A stretch of DNA of 40,004 nt, taken from the NCBI RefSeq assembly GCF_018449675.1, contig NZ_JAAVUZ010000018.1, forward strand, positions 1-40,004, given 5' to 3'. The notes under the pieces are model-generated. The model was not told the origin of the DNA, did no database searches, and was given only the letters and a program-made list of their open reading frames with translations. This DNA is from Glaciihabitans sp. dw_435 (GTDB taxonomy: Bacteria > Actinomycetota > Actinomycetes > Actinomycetales > Microbacteriaceae). This document shows, one piece after another, positions 32,000 through 39,813 of the stretch. The position numbers and the translations under genes are program-made. Position 1 is the stretch's first letter. Each line of letters begins with the position of its first letter.

Positions 32000-34006
32000 T
32001 TACGCGGTTGCGATGCCGGGTGACTTACGCGGGCGCGGGGTCCGCTTCGGCTTCGCGGTCGGCTCGGAGTCAACGCCACCGTCGACGGCACCTGCATCGA
32101 TCGGCGCCTTGGAGGGCACGCGAACCGGCGGGAGGTCGGACAGCGGGCGCTTGTTGCTCGAGAGCCACAGCGGGCGCTCCGGGAGCTTCTTGACATCCTT
32201 GAAGATCTCGGCGAGCTGCTCGTGGTCGAGCGTCTCCTTCTCGAGAAGCTCGGACGCGAGGCGGTCGAGCACGTCGCGGTTGTTGTTGATAACTTCCCAC
32301 GCCTCGTCGTGCGCCTTCTCGATGAGCAGGCGAACCTCGGCATCGACGGTCTCGGCGATGTTCTCCGAGTAGTCGCGGCCGTTGCCCATGTCGCGTCCCA
32401 TGAAGGGCTCGCCGCTCGCGTTGCCGAGCTTGACGGAACCGACGGCGGCACTCATGCCGTATTCGGTGACCATGCGACGGGCGATGGATGTCGCCTTCTC
32501 GATGTCATTCGACGCACCCGTGGTCGGGTCGTGGAAAACGACCTCTTCCGCGACGCGGCCACCCATGGCGTAGGCGAGCTGGTCGAGGAGTTCGTTACGG
32601 GTAACGGAGTACTTGTCTTCCAGCGGAAGGACCATCGTGTACCCGAGGGCGCGTCCACGCGGGAGGATCGTGACCTTGGTGACCGGGTCGGTGTGACGCA
32701 TCGACGCGGCGGCCAGGGCGTGTCCACCCTCGTGGTACGCGGTGATGAGCTTTTCCTTGTCGGCCATGATGCGCGATCGACGCTGTGGTCCGGCCATCAC
32801 GCGGTCGACTGCCTCGTCGAGGGCACGGTTGTCGATCAGCTGCGCGTTGGAGCGCGCGGTCAGCAGTGCTGCCTCGTTGAGGACGTTCGCGAGGTCCGCA
32901 CCGGTGAACCCGGGCGTCTTGCGGGCGAGGACCTCGAGGTCGACGCCGGCGGCGAGGGGCTTGCCCTTGCCGTGTACCTCGAGGATGCGCTTGCGTCCCT
33001 TGAGGTCGGGGGCGTCGACACCGATCTGGCGGTCGAAACGACCGGGGCGCAGAAGCGCGGGGTCGAGAACGTCCGGACGGTTGGTCGCGGCGATCAGGAT
33101 GACGTTGGTCTTCGGGTCGAAGCCGTCCATCTCCACCAGCAGCTGGTTGAGGGTCTGCTCACGCTCGTCGTTACCGCCGCCGATTCCGGCGCCACGGTGA
33201 CGACCGACGGCGTCGATCTCGTCAACGAAGATGATCGCGGGGGAGTTTTCCTTTGCCTGCGTGAACAGGTCGCGAACGCGGCTTGCACCGACACCGACGA
33301 ACATCTCGACGAAGTCAGAACCCGAGATCGAGTAGAAGGGCACTCCGGCCTCACCGGCGACGGCGCGGGCAAGAAGTGTCTTACCGGTTCCGGGAGGGCC
33401 GTACAGCAGCACGCCCTTCGGGATGCGGGCTCCGACAGCCTGGAAGCGCGCGGGGTCCTTGAGGAAGTCCTTGATTTCTTCGAGCTCTTCGATGGCCTCG
33501 TCGGCACCCGCCACATCGGCAAAGGTCACCTTCGCGGCATCCTTGCTCACCAATCGAGCCTTGGACTTACCAAACTGCATGACCTTGTTGCCGCCACCCT
33601 GCATGCGGGCGAAGAGGAAGTAGAAGATCACGCCGATGATGAGGAAGGGCAGGAAAATGCCGATCAGCGACGTGAGGAAGTTGGCCTGCGGCACCTCGTC
33701 GTTGAACTTCGCTCCCGACGAGTTGACGGCGGTGATTACCTCTTCGCCGCGCGAGACGACGTAGTAGAACTGCACCTGCGTGCCGTTGTCGCCGTCGGCC
33801 TTGCTGAGCTTGAGGTCAACGCGCGGCTGGTCGCCACCGATGATCTTGGCCGAGTCGACCGTGCTGCCCTTGAGGAGGGTGAGACCCTCCTGGGTCGTCA
33901 CCTCGCGGAAACCTGAGCCGGTGAGAAGGCTAGAGCCAATCCACACCGCGACGATTGCTAAGAGAATGTAGACAATCGGACCGCGAAAAATACGCTTCAT
34001 ATCCAT
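32000..34006 (-). CDS. ftsH: ATP-dependent zinc metalloprotease FtsH
   Basis: 668-residue membrane-bound AAA+ protease that degrades damaged or regulated membrane proteins. First membrane helix at about 8-28 ([20 protein letters not shown]), a small external domain, second helix at 113-135 ([23 protein letters not shown]), AAA+ module with Walker A GPPGTGKT (about 207-214), Walker [12 protein letters not shown], and the second region of homology [22 protein letters not shown]. The zinc site is HEGGH ([12 protein letters not shown]). The C-terminal ~60 residues are basic and Pro-rich. A TAATCT -10 candidate lies about 55 bp upstream. Confidence 0.98.
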   Translation of the reverse strand: MDMKRIFRGPIVYILLAIVAVWIGSSLLTGSGFREVTTQEGLTLLKGSTVDSAKIIGGDQPRVDLKLSKADGDNGTQVQFYYVVSRGEEVITAVNSSGAKFNDEVPQANFLTSLIGIFLPFLIIGVIFYFLFARMQGGGNKVMQFGKSKARLVSKDAAKVTFADVAGADEAIEELEEIKDFLKDPARFQAVGARIPKGVLLYGPPGTGKTLLARAVAGEAGVPFYSISGSDFVEMFVGVGASRVRDLFTQAKENSPAIIFVDEIDAVGRHRGAGIGGGNDEREQTLNQLLVEMDGFDPKTNVILIAATNRPDVLDPALLRPGRFDRQIGVDAPDLKGRKRILEVHGKGKPLAAGVDLEVLARKTPGFTGADLANVLNEAALLTARSNAQLIDNRALDEAVDRVMAGPQRRSRIMADKEKLITAYHEGGHALAAASMRHTDPVTKVTILPRGRALGYTMVLPLEDKYSVTRNELLDQLAYAMGGRVAEEVVFHDPTTGASNDIEKATSIARRMVTEYGMSAAVGSVKLGNASGEPFMGRDMGNGRDYSENIAETVDAEVRLLIEKAHDEAWEVINNNRDVLDRLASELLEKETLDHEQLAEIFKDVKKLPERPLWLSSNKRPLSDLPPVRVPSKAPIDAGAVDGGVDSEPTAKPKRTPRPRKSPGIATA

Positions 34007-34190
34007 GATGATCCGGGCGAGCTGCCCTTCACCTTCCTCGAGTGACGTGCTGCAAGATTAGCGCCCAGACGCTGGACGGCCACTGGATGTTTGCCGTGGG
34101 CGTAACCGGGGTTTTCATCGGCATTGGATAGTGAACCCGGCTATGAATGTCGCGGACCGCCGCGGGGACGGTTCGCGACTACCGATATCG

Positions 34191-34742
34191 CTACGCGTAG
34201 ACGTGCGGCGCGAGGATTCCGACGCCGCGCAGGTTGCGGTACTTCTCGGCGTAATCGAGGCCGTATCCGACCACAAAGGCGTTCGGGATGTCGAACCCGA
34301 CGTACTTCACGTCGACCTGAACCTTGGCCGCTTCGGGCTTACGCAGCAGAGCGCAGATCTCGACGGAGTCGGCGCCACGGGCGCGGAGGTTCTTCACGAG
34401 CCAGGACAGCGTGAGGCCGGAGTCGATGATGTCTTCGACGATGAGAACCTTGCGGCCGTGCAGGTCGGAATCGAGGTCCTTGAGGATGCGGACGACGCCG
34501 CTGGACTGCGTGCCGGCGCCGTAGGAGGAGACGGCCATCCAGTCCATGTCGATGTGCAGCTTGAGCTCGCGGGCGAGGTCGGCCATGACCATGACCGCTC
34601 CCTTGAGCACGCCGACGAGCAGGGGCCGCTCCCCCTCGTAGTCGCGTTCGATCAGACGTGAGAGCTCAGCGATTTTGTCGCTGATCTGCTTCTCGGTGAG
34701 CAATACCTCGGTGAGATCTGCCGCGACGTCGCTGAGTTCCAT
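34191..34742 (-). CDS. hpt: Hypoxanthine phosphoribosyltransferase
   Basis: 183-residue purine-salvage enzyme: hypoxanthine or guanine plus PRPP to IMP or GMP. The PRPP-binding motif is VLIVEDIIDSGLTL, the PPi loop LLVGVLKGAVMVMADL, and the purine site DVKYVGFDIPNAFVVGYGLDYAEKYRNL. An AGGAA Shine-Dalgarno lies about 11 bases before the ATG. Starts 23 bp after tilS and is followed by 184 bp before ftsH; the tilS-hpt-ftsH order is general in actinobacteria. Confidence 0.97.
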   Translation of the reverse strand: MELSDVAADLTEVLLTEKQISDKIAELSRLIERDYEGERPLLVGVLKGAVMVMADLARELKLHIDMDWMAVSSYGAGTQSSGVVRILKDLDSDLHGRKVLIVEDIIDSGLTLSWLVKNLRARGADSVEICALLRKPEAAKVQVDVKYVGFDIPNAFVVGYGLDYAEKYRNLRGVGILAPHVYA

Positions 34743-34765
34743 GGGGAGCTGGTTCCTATCCGTAT

Positions 34766-35812
34766 CTAGCTGAGACTGGCGGTGTCACCGCTCGGGGCGC
34801 TGGTGTGGGCGCTGAAATTGAGCAGGCCGCCGTGCCTGACCACCCTAATGCCCGGCAGGTCGATGGGTCCCTGTCCGTGCCAATCGGTCACCAGTCGCGC
34901 GACCTCCAGGGTGTGGGCACGGCTGAGTGAGACGTGGAACTCGCTGAGCACGGCGAGCCGGATAAGCCGCTGCCGCAGCGCGGGCGGATTGCTCGCCAGC
35001 GCGCGCACCGGGAGCGAGATACCGGCCTCGGCGATGTCGGCAAGTTCCTCTGCGATCTCGTCAGCGAAGTGGTCGAGGGCGTCGCCGTCCTCACGCAACT
35101 GGTCGGCGGTGCGCACGAGGGCTTCGGCGATGCCGGGACCGAGCTCGGCCTCCAGCATCGGCAGCACGCGGGTGCGCACGCGAACGCGCGTAAACGCGTC
35201 ATCCGTGTTCTGCGGGTCGTTCCACGGCTCAAGACCCGCGTCGGCGCAGGCCTGCACCGTGGTGGCGCGGCGGATGCCCAGCAGCGGGCGACGGTAGAGC
35301 CCGGCGACCTGTTCCATTCCGCGCAGGCTCGTCGCTCCGCTCCCCCGGGCGAGACCGAGCAGCACAGTCTCGGCCTGGTCGTCGAGGGTGTGTCCCACGA
35401 GGACGGCCACGGCACCGGTGTCCATCGCCGCGGTCGCGAGGGCCGTGTACCGGGCGGCGCGGGCGGCGGATTCGGGCCCACCCTCGGTGCCGACCTCCAC
35501 GGAGACCTGCAGCACCGGGTCGAGACCCAGATCGGTCGCCTGGCGGGCTGCGGCGGCCGAGACATCCGCTGATCCACTCTGCAATTGGTGGTCGACGATC
35601 ACGACGCCGGCGCGCAGGCCCGCTCGCGGAGCCTCGAAGGCCGTGGCCGCGGCGAGCGCAAGGGAGTCAGGTCCACCGCTGAGGGCGACGAGCACCAGCG
35701 GCGCGGGGCCGTCCCCGCCGGCGGCGGGCGTGAGGGGAACGAGCGCCTCGCGCACCGCCCTGCGCACATCGGCGATGGCGGGCGTAAGTCGAGGACGGGG
35801 CGATGAGTGCAT
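34766..35812 (-). CDS. tilS: tRNA(Ile)-lysidine synthase
   Basis: 348 residues; converts C34 of tRNA-Ile(CAU) to lysidine, changing its reading from AUG to AUA. The PP-loop ATPase signature is ALSGGPDSLALAA at about 44-56. Further family features: VDHQLQSGSADVSAAAARQA, VGHTLDDQAETVLLGLARGSGATSLRGM and EPWNDPQNTDDAFTRVRVRTRVLPML. The C-terminal part is short, as in actinobacteria. The ATG at 35812 follows the shared TAACGTTA -10 by 6 bases and is leaderless. Confidence 0.96.
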   Translation of the reverse strand: MHSSPRPRLTPAIADVRRAVREALVPLTPAAGGDGPAPLVLVALSGGPDSLALAAATAFEAPRAGLRAGVVIVDHQLQSGSADVSAAAARQATDLGLDPVLQVSVEVGTEGGPESAARAARYTALATAAMDTGAVAVLVGHTLDDQAETVLLGLARGSGATSLRGMEQVAGLYRRPLLGIRRATTVQACADAGLEPWNDPQNTDDAFTRVRVRTRVLPMLEAELGPGIAEALVRTADQLREDGDALDHFADEIAEELADIAEAGISLPVRALASNPPALRQRLIRLAVLSEFHVSLSRAHTLEVARLVTDWHGQGPIDLPGIRVVRHGGLLNFSAHTSAPSGDTASLS

Positions 35813-35816
35813 CCAG

Positions 35817-35824
35817 TAACGTTA
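35817..35824. promoter_or_regulatory. Palindromic -10 TAACGTTA shared by tilS and ppa
   Basis: TAACGTTA reads the same on both strands, so each strand has a TAACGT -10. For tilS it ends 6 bases before the ATG (leaderless), with TTGGGT 16 bases upstream as a -35 candidate. For ppa it would start a leader of about 30 bases that contains AAGGAG. Confidence 0.6.
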
Positions 35825-35858
35825 TTGCAGCAAACCCAGAACCCAAGGAGCACGCATC

Positions 35859-36353
35859 ATGGCCGCCTACGACGCCGTTATCGAGATTCCCAAGGGAAGC
35901 CGCAACAAATACGAGGTAGATCACATCACCGGTCGGGTGTACCTCGACCGCGTGCTCTTCACGAGTTTCGTCTATCCCACCGACTACGGCTTCTTCGAGA
36001 ACACGCTTGGCCTCGACGGTGACCCCGTCGACGTGCTCGTGCTTCTCGACTACCCGCTGTTCCCCGGCGTCGGCGTCTCCGTGCGCCCCGTCGCGGTCTT
36101 CAACATGACCGACGATGGCGGCTCGGACGCCAAGGTCATCGCCGTCCCGGCCAAGGACCCGCGCTGGACCCACATCCAGGACATCAACGACATCCCCGAG
36201 CAGACCCGCAAGGAGATCGAGCACTTCTTCGAGCACTACAAGGACCTCGAGCCCGGCAAGTGGGTCAAGACCGAGGGATGGGGCGACGCCGCCGAGGCCG
36301 AAGCCATCGTCATCGCGGGCTTCGAGAAGCTCAAGGCCGAGGGCGCGCACTAG
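35859..36353 (+). CDS. ppa: Inorganic pyrophosphatase
   Basis: 164-residue soluble family I PPase that hydrolyses pyrophosphate to phosphate. Metal-site motif [11 protein letters not shown], substrate-site residues in [13 protein letters not shown] and YPTDYGFF, and [17 protein letters not shown]. The AAGGAG Shine-Dalgarno is well spaced. Divergent from tilS over a 46-bp gap with a shared -10. Its stop is followed 27 bp later by copy B of the 85-bp repeat. Confidence 0.98.
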   Translation: MAAYDAVIEIPKGSRNKYEVDHITGRVYLDRVLFTSFVYPTDYGFFENTLGLDGDPVDVLVLLDYPLFPGVGVSVRPVAVFNMTDDGGSDAKVIAVPAKDPRWTHIQDINDIPEQTRKEIEHFFEHYKDLEPGKWVKTEGWGDAAEAEAIVIAGFEKLKAEGAH

Positions 36354-36379
36354 CCCTCAGCGTGTGGCATCTCCCGCGT

Positions 36380-36464
36380 GGCGGGAGATAACGCAGACTT
36401 CGGCGGGAGACGCTGGCGGTTGGCGGGAGTTGTAACTCCAGCCGTCCGCCGGTTTCTCCCGCCG
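36380..36464. repeat. 85-bp palindromic dispersed repeat, copy B
   Basis: Starts GGCGGGAG and ends TCTCCCGCCG with a central GGAGTTGTAACTCC palindrome. It aligns without gaps to 15656-15740. Immediately before it is CTCCCGC, which pairs with its first GGCGGGAG. It fills the gap between the convergent ppa and NlpC/P60 genes and may serve as a bidirectional terminator. Confidence 0.75.
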
Positions 36465-36482
36465 GCCTCGTTAACGGGTCAG

Positions 36483-37847
36483 TTACGGAGTCGGGCGACC
36501 GGCGTAGGGAACCAGGTCGCCGTAGCGAACCGCGCGGATCCGAACGACAGCGCCGGGGTACGGCGCCTCGATCATTTCGCCATTGCCGATGTAGATCGTC
36601 ACGTGATACTTCTCGGCCGAGGTCGATCCTCCGTCGGAGTACCAGAGCAGATCGCCCGCCACCATCTTGCTCAGCGGCACCAGACGGCCCTTGACCTTCA
36701 TGGTGTTGTACTGGTTCGTCGACGAGTGGGTTCCGATGTACACCCCGACCGCCGCATACGCAGCCTTGGTCAGGCCCGAGCAGTCCCACGAGTCGGGGCC
36801 GGACCCGGCGAATACATACGCATCGCCGAGCTGCTTTTTCGCGAACGCGATGGCGCCGGCAACCCCGGACTTGCTTGGGGCCGACGGCTCCGCGGGCTCG
36901 GGATCCTTCGTCGGAGTCGGCTTCGACGGCGTGGTGGTCTTCGAGGGCTCGGGCTGCGACGGTTCGGGATCGCTTGAGGGGCTGGACGGCGTGCTCGGTG
37001 CCGTCTGCGCCGGAGCGTCGGGCGCGGTCGATGTGCTCGGCTTGGCCGGCGTCGCGAGAACGGGGGGCGCCGGAGCGTCGTCGATCGCCTGCTGGGCTGC
37101 TTCCGCGGCCTTGCCGTCGAGGTACGCGCGTTCGACGCTGGCGGTGGTGCCCTTGAGGGAGGCGAGCTGCTCGTAAAGTCGCGTCGAATTGGCCTGTGCT
37201 GTGGCGACCTGCGCCGCGGCATCGCGGGACGCCGCCTCGGCGACGGCGTAGGCGTCCTGGGCCTTGGTTGCGAGACGCTTGCGTGCCGCGGTGGCAGTGT
37301 CGGCCTGGTCAGAGAGCGACTGCGCGGCATTGGTGTCGAGCGTTGCCTGCTCGTAGATTCCGGAGGCCTGCTCCGTCAGCTTGGTGACCGCGCCGAGGCG
37401 CTCCAGGAGCGATGTCGCGTTGTCTCCGTCGAACAGGAGCCCCATCGCCACGTTGCCGTTGTTCGACCGGGCAAGCTGCGCGGCGAGTTGGCCGGCGAGT
37501 TGGCGCGAGGCGGTGGCCTTGGCGGCCGCGACATCCGCTTCCGACTGCAACTGTGTGGCGCGGGCAGTCGCAGAATCCAGGGCATCGTTGGCTATCTGGA
37601 ACGCCTCGCCCTTCTGCAGGGCGACCCGGCCGTATGCTGCGGCGGTCGCTTCGAGGTCGGTGATGAGCCCCTCGATCTTGCCGACGGCGGTGAGGGTGGC
37701 GGCCTCGTCCTTCTTTGCGGCCTGCACGTCGCTCCACGACGGGTAGTCGGGAGCGGCATCGGCCGGGCCGACCAGGCCGAGGGAGAGTGCCAGCGTGCCG
37801 ACGACAACGAAGGTAACCACCCCGGCGGGGCGGCGGGCGGAGACCAC
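36483..37847 (-). CDS. Secreted NlpC/P60 peptidoglycan hydrolase with coiled-coil N-terminus
   Basis: 454 residues. Signal peptide (about 1-31, GVVTFVVVGTLALSLGLVGPADA). A long Ala-rich coiled-coil region (35-250) starts DYPSWSDVQAAKKDEAAT. A Pro/Ser/Thr linker (about 258-325) leads to the C-terminal NlpC/P60 endopeptidase, residues ~335-454. The catalytic Cys is in WDCSGLTKAAY, His in YHVTIYIG, and the third polar residue probably in MIEAPYPG. Expected to cut D-Glu-mDAP or equivalent stem-peptide bonds outside the cell. Starts with a GTG 36 bp after the M23 gene, whose N-terminal module it shares, so an operon is likely. Confidence 0.93.
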   Translation of the reverse strand: MVSARRPAGVVTFVVVGTLALSLGLVGPADAAPDYPSWSDVQAAKKDEAATLTAVGKIEGLITDLEATAAAYGRVALQKGEAFQIANDALDSATARATQLQSEADVAAAKATASRQLAGQLAAQLARSNNGNVAMGLLFDGDNATSLLERLGAVTKLTEQASGIYEQATLDTNAAQSLSDQADTATAARKRLATKAQDAYAVAEAASRDAAAQVATAQANSTRLYEQLASLKGTTASVERAYLDGKAAEAAQQAIDDAPAPPVLATPAKPSTSTAPDAPAQTAPSTPSSPSSDPEPSQPEPSKTTTPSKPTPTKDPEPAEPSAPSKSGVAGAIAFAKKQLGDAYVFAGSGPDSWDCSGLTKAAYAAVGVYIGTHSSTNQYNTMKVKGRLVPLSKMVAGDLLWYSDGGSTSAEKYHVTIYIGNGEMIEAPYPGAVVRIRAVRYGDLVPYAGRPTP

Positions 37848-37883
37848 TAGAGAACCGTGGCCGGGGTCAGCGTGCGGCGCGCG

Positions 37884-39191
37884 CTATCCAAGGGTGATGC
37901 CCTTGCTGCGCATGAAGGGAACGGCGTTCTCGGCGACACCGTTGTGGCGCACCTCGAAGTGCAGGTGGCAGCCGGTGGCGTATCCGGTCATACCGACCAG
38001 GGCGATCGTCTGTCCGGCGCTGACCTTCTGGCCGACGTGCACCTTGATGCCGCCGTTGACGATGTGGGCGTAGCCGGTCTGGATTCCGCTGCCGTTGTCG
38101 ATGAGGACCCAGTTGCCGTAGGTGCCGTACCAGCCGGCGTAGATGACGGTTCCGCCCTTGGCCGCGTGGATTGGTGTGCCACAGGAGGTCGCGAGGTCGG
38201 TACCCGAGTGGAGGCGGTAGTAGTGGAGGATCGGGTGCAGGCGGTACCCGAAGCCGGACGAGATGTAACCGCTGACGGGCTTGGCCCATCCGCTCGCCAC
38301 CACGGCGCCTGCCGGGCCGAGGCCGTTCTTCAGGGCTTCCTTGGCTGCTGCCGCTGCGGCTGCGGCTGCCTTCGCGTCGGCGATCTTCTTCAGGCGTGCC
38401 TTTTCGATCTCGCCTGCCTTGTAGTCGGCCTCCGTCGTCTGGCGCGCGGTGGTGAGTGCTGCCAGCTGGGTGGTGAGCTCGGCCTTGTGTGCTTCGTTGG
38501 CGGCTACAGCGGCATCGGCTGCGTCTGCGGCGGCCTGTGCGGCAGCAAACGCCTTCTCGGCTTCCGCCTTGAGGCCCGCGAGAATCCCCGCGGCGACGTT
38601 GGCCTGGTCCGTGAGCGCCTGTGCGGTGTTCTTGTCCTGGAGGGCCTTCTCGTAGATGCCGTTGGCCTGCTCGGTGACCTTGCCGGCCTGTCCCATCATC
38701 GACAGCAGATCACCGGCCTTGTCGCCGTTCATCAGAATGTTGAGCGTGAGATCGTCGTTGCCGGTACGCGCGAGCTGCGCGGCGAGCTGGCCTGCACGAA
38801 TCTCGGACGCCTTGGCGGACGCGGCGGCTGCATCGGCCTGGGCCTGCAGCTCGTCCTTCTTGATCGAGGCCTCGAAGTAGTTCTCGTCGGCCTCCTGGTA
38901 GGCATCGCCGGCCTTCTCCGACGCAGCGGCGGTGGCATCGGCGTCGGCCTGGAGCTGGTGAAGCAGGGCCTGGATGACGGCTACCTGCTGTTTGGTCGCT
39001 GCCTCGCTCTTGCGGGCGGCAACGACTTCTGACCACGACGGGTACTTGGCGGCGGAGGCGGACTCGACGTTGGTCCAGACGACGCTGGCACCAACGAGCA
39101 CCGCGAGGACACTCAGCATCGCTATCAGCCGGTTGCCGCGCGATGCGAGACTCCACCCGCCGAGTGCGCCCGTGTTGTGGTCGATGCTCAT
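37884..39191 (-). CDS. Secreted M23 metallopeptidase with coiled-coil N-terminus
   Basis: 435 residues. An N-terminal membrane/signal segment (about 24-46, LIAMLSVLAVLVGASVVWTNV) is followed by a coiled coil (about 50-290) starting KYPSWSEVVAARKSEAAT, paralogous to that of the next gene. The C-terminal LytM/M23 domain begins near WAKPVSGYISSGFGYRLHP. Zinc ligands are complete: HSGTDLA (His-x3-Asp) and GCHLHFEVR (His-x-His). Such proteins are peptidoglycan endopeptidases or EnvC-like amidase activators; intact ligands favour activity. The ATG at 39191 has GGGGA upstream; an in-frame start at 39254 is less likely. Confidence 0.93.
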   Translation of the reverse strand: MSIDHNTGALGGWSLASRGNRLIAMLSVLAVLVGASVVWTNVESASAAKYPSWSEVVAARKSEAATKQQVAVIQALLHQLQADADATAAASEKAGDAYQEADENYFEASIKKDELQAQADAAAASAKASEIRAGQLAAQLARTGNDDLTLNILMNGDKAGDLLSMMGQAGKVTEQANGIYEKALQDKNTAQALTDQANVAAGILAGLKAEAEKAFAAAQAAADAADAAVAANEAHKAELTTQLAALTTARQTTEADYKAGEIEKARLKKIADAKAAAAAAAAAKEALKNGLGPAGAVVASGWAKPVSGYISSGFGYRLHPILHYYRLHSGTDLATSCGTPIHAAKGGTVIYAGWYGTYGNWVLIDNGSGIQTGYAHIVNGGIKVHVGQKVSAGQTIALVGMTGYATGCHLHFEVRHNGVAENAVPFMRSKGITLG

Positions 39192-39314
39192 AAAATCCCC
39201 GAATCGATTTGCTGGCCGGTCCGAGGGCGTCAGCAAACTCATGAAACATCTCAAAAGTACTCTTCTGCCCGCGGAATGCCGTGGTTCGTCACATCCGCTT
39301 TATGGCAGCAAAGT

Positions 39315-39331
39315 TTCAATGACAGATTGAA
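39315..39331. repeat. Inverted repeat TTCAAT-N5-ATTGAA upstream of the M23 gene
   Basis: Perfect 6-bp arms, about 125 bp upstream of the M23 start. A possible operator. The 39192-39457 gap has otherwise no ORF, and I found no c-di-AMP riboswitch signature. Confidence 0.3.
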
Positions 39332-39392
39332 CGTACCTGCTGTGTCTGAACAAGGCGTGGACATACGCGCGATTCGCGCCAATCATCTCGGT

Positions 39393-39421
39393 TTGGCATT
39401 TCGGATTCTCACCCGTATGCT
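39393..39421 (+). promoter_or_regulatory. tRNA cluster promoter TTGGCA-N17-TATGCT
   Basis: -35 TTGGCA and -10 TATGCT, 17-base spacing, with predicted start near 39428, about 30 bases before tRNA-Glu. Should drive tRNA-Glu and tRNA-Asp up to the terminator at 39645. Confidence 0.7.
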
Positions 39422-39457
39422 TATCCCTCGGCTGCTCTTGTAGCGCCAAAGCAAGTC

Positions 39458-39530
39458 GGCCCCATCGTTTAGTGGCCTAGGACGGCGCCCTTTCACGGCG
39501 TTAACACGGGTTCGAATCCCGTTGGGGTCA
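39458..39530 (+). tRNA. tRNA-Glu(UUC)
   Basis: 73 nt. Acceptor GGCCCCA / TGGGGTC with discriminator A, and genomic CCA at 39531-39533. The anticodon stem CGCC / GGCG closes the loop CTTTCAC with anticodon TTC, and the T-loop is GTTCGAATC. First of three clustered tRNA genes. Confidence 0.96.
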
Positions 39531-39560
39531 CCAAACATTCGAAACACAATTAAATAGCTT

Positions 39561-39634
39561 GGCCCTGTAGCGCAGTTGGTTAGCGCGCCGCCCTGTCACG
39601 GCGGAGGTCGCCGGTTCAAGTCCGGTCAGGGTCG
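39561..39634 (+). tRNA. tRNA-Asp(GUC)
   Basis: 74 nt. Acceptor GGCCCTG / CAGGGTC, discriminator G, no encoded CCA. Anticodon loop CTGTCAC gives GTC; T-loop GTTCAAGTC. 30 bp after tRNA-Glu in the same direction and followed by a terminator hairpin. Confidence 0.96.
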
Positions 39635-39644
39635 CAAAACAGAT

Positions 39645-39675
39645 AAGCCTCTTCGAAAGGAGGGGCTTTCTGTCT
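39645..39675 (+). terminator. Terminator after tRNA-Asp
   Basis: AAGCCTCTT pairs with GGAGGGGCTT (with wobble) around a CGAA-type loop, followed by TTCTGTCT. It separates tRNA-Glu/Asp from tRNA-Phe, so tRNA-Phe may depend on read-through or a promoter I cannot identify. Confidence 0.6.
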
Positions 39676-39696
39676 ATGAGAAAGAGATTTCTCAAT

Positions 39697-39769
39697 GGCC
39701 CTGTAGCTCAGTTGGTAGAGCGCACGACTGAAAATCGTGAGGTCACCGGATCGACGCCGGTCGGGGCCA
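39697..39769 (+). tRNA. tRNA-Phe(GAA)
   Basis: 73 nt. Acceptor GGCCCTG / CGGGGCC (one G-T pair), discriminator A, no encoded CCA. The anticodon stem CACGA / TCGTG closes the loop CTGAAAA with anticodon GAA. The T-loop reads ATCGACG, so position 54 is A instead of the near-universal T. Its 3' end abuts a terminator shared with an integrase gene and is the probable insertion site of an element. Confidence 0.95.
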
Positions 39770-39772
39770 CTT
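39740..39772. other. Candidate attachment-site region at the tRNA-Phe 3' end
   Basis: Tyrosine integrases commonly insert at the T-arm/3' end of tRNA genes and lie next to that end. Here the integrase stop is 20 bases past tRNA-Phe. The exact core cannot be placed without the other end of the element. Confidence 0.3.
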
Positions 39773-39813
39773 GACCATCTGCGGGCTTCTACCGCGGGTG
39801 GTCATCTTTTTTT
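39773..39813 (+). terminator. Strong terminator of tRNA-Phe, overlapping the integrase 3' end
   Basis: A 12-bp stem GACCATCTGCGG / CCGCGGGTGGTC (two G-T pairs) with a 7-base loop, followed by ATCTTTTTTT. The integrase stop codon (39789-39791 on the minus strand) falls in the loop, and its last codons lie in the 3' arm. Confidence 0.9.

Noticed and set aside
32222-33916. 564-codon open frame antisense to ftsH
   Set aside because: ftsH on the other strand is complete with all motifs; the antisense frame is a GC shadow.
39192-39457. Possible c-di-AMP (ydaO-type) riboswitch before the wall-hydrolase genes
   Set aside because: Such riboswitches often precede these genes in actinobacteria and an ACGGGTGAGAATCC stretch is suggestive, but the conserved GGGGACCC and CAGCTAACCT-like segments are missing.
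39561-39716. Direct repeat GGCCCTGTAG at tRNA-Asp and tRNA-Phe as phage attachment sites
   Set aside because: Explained by the similar 5' halves of two tRNA genes; the distance and lack of intervening element genes exclude an att pair.
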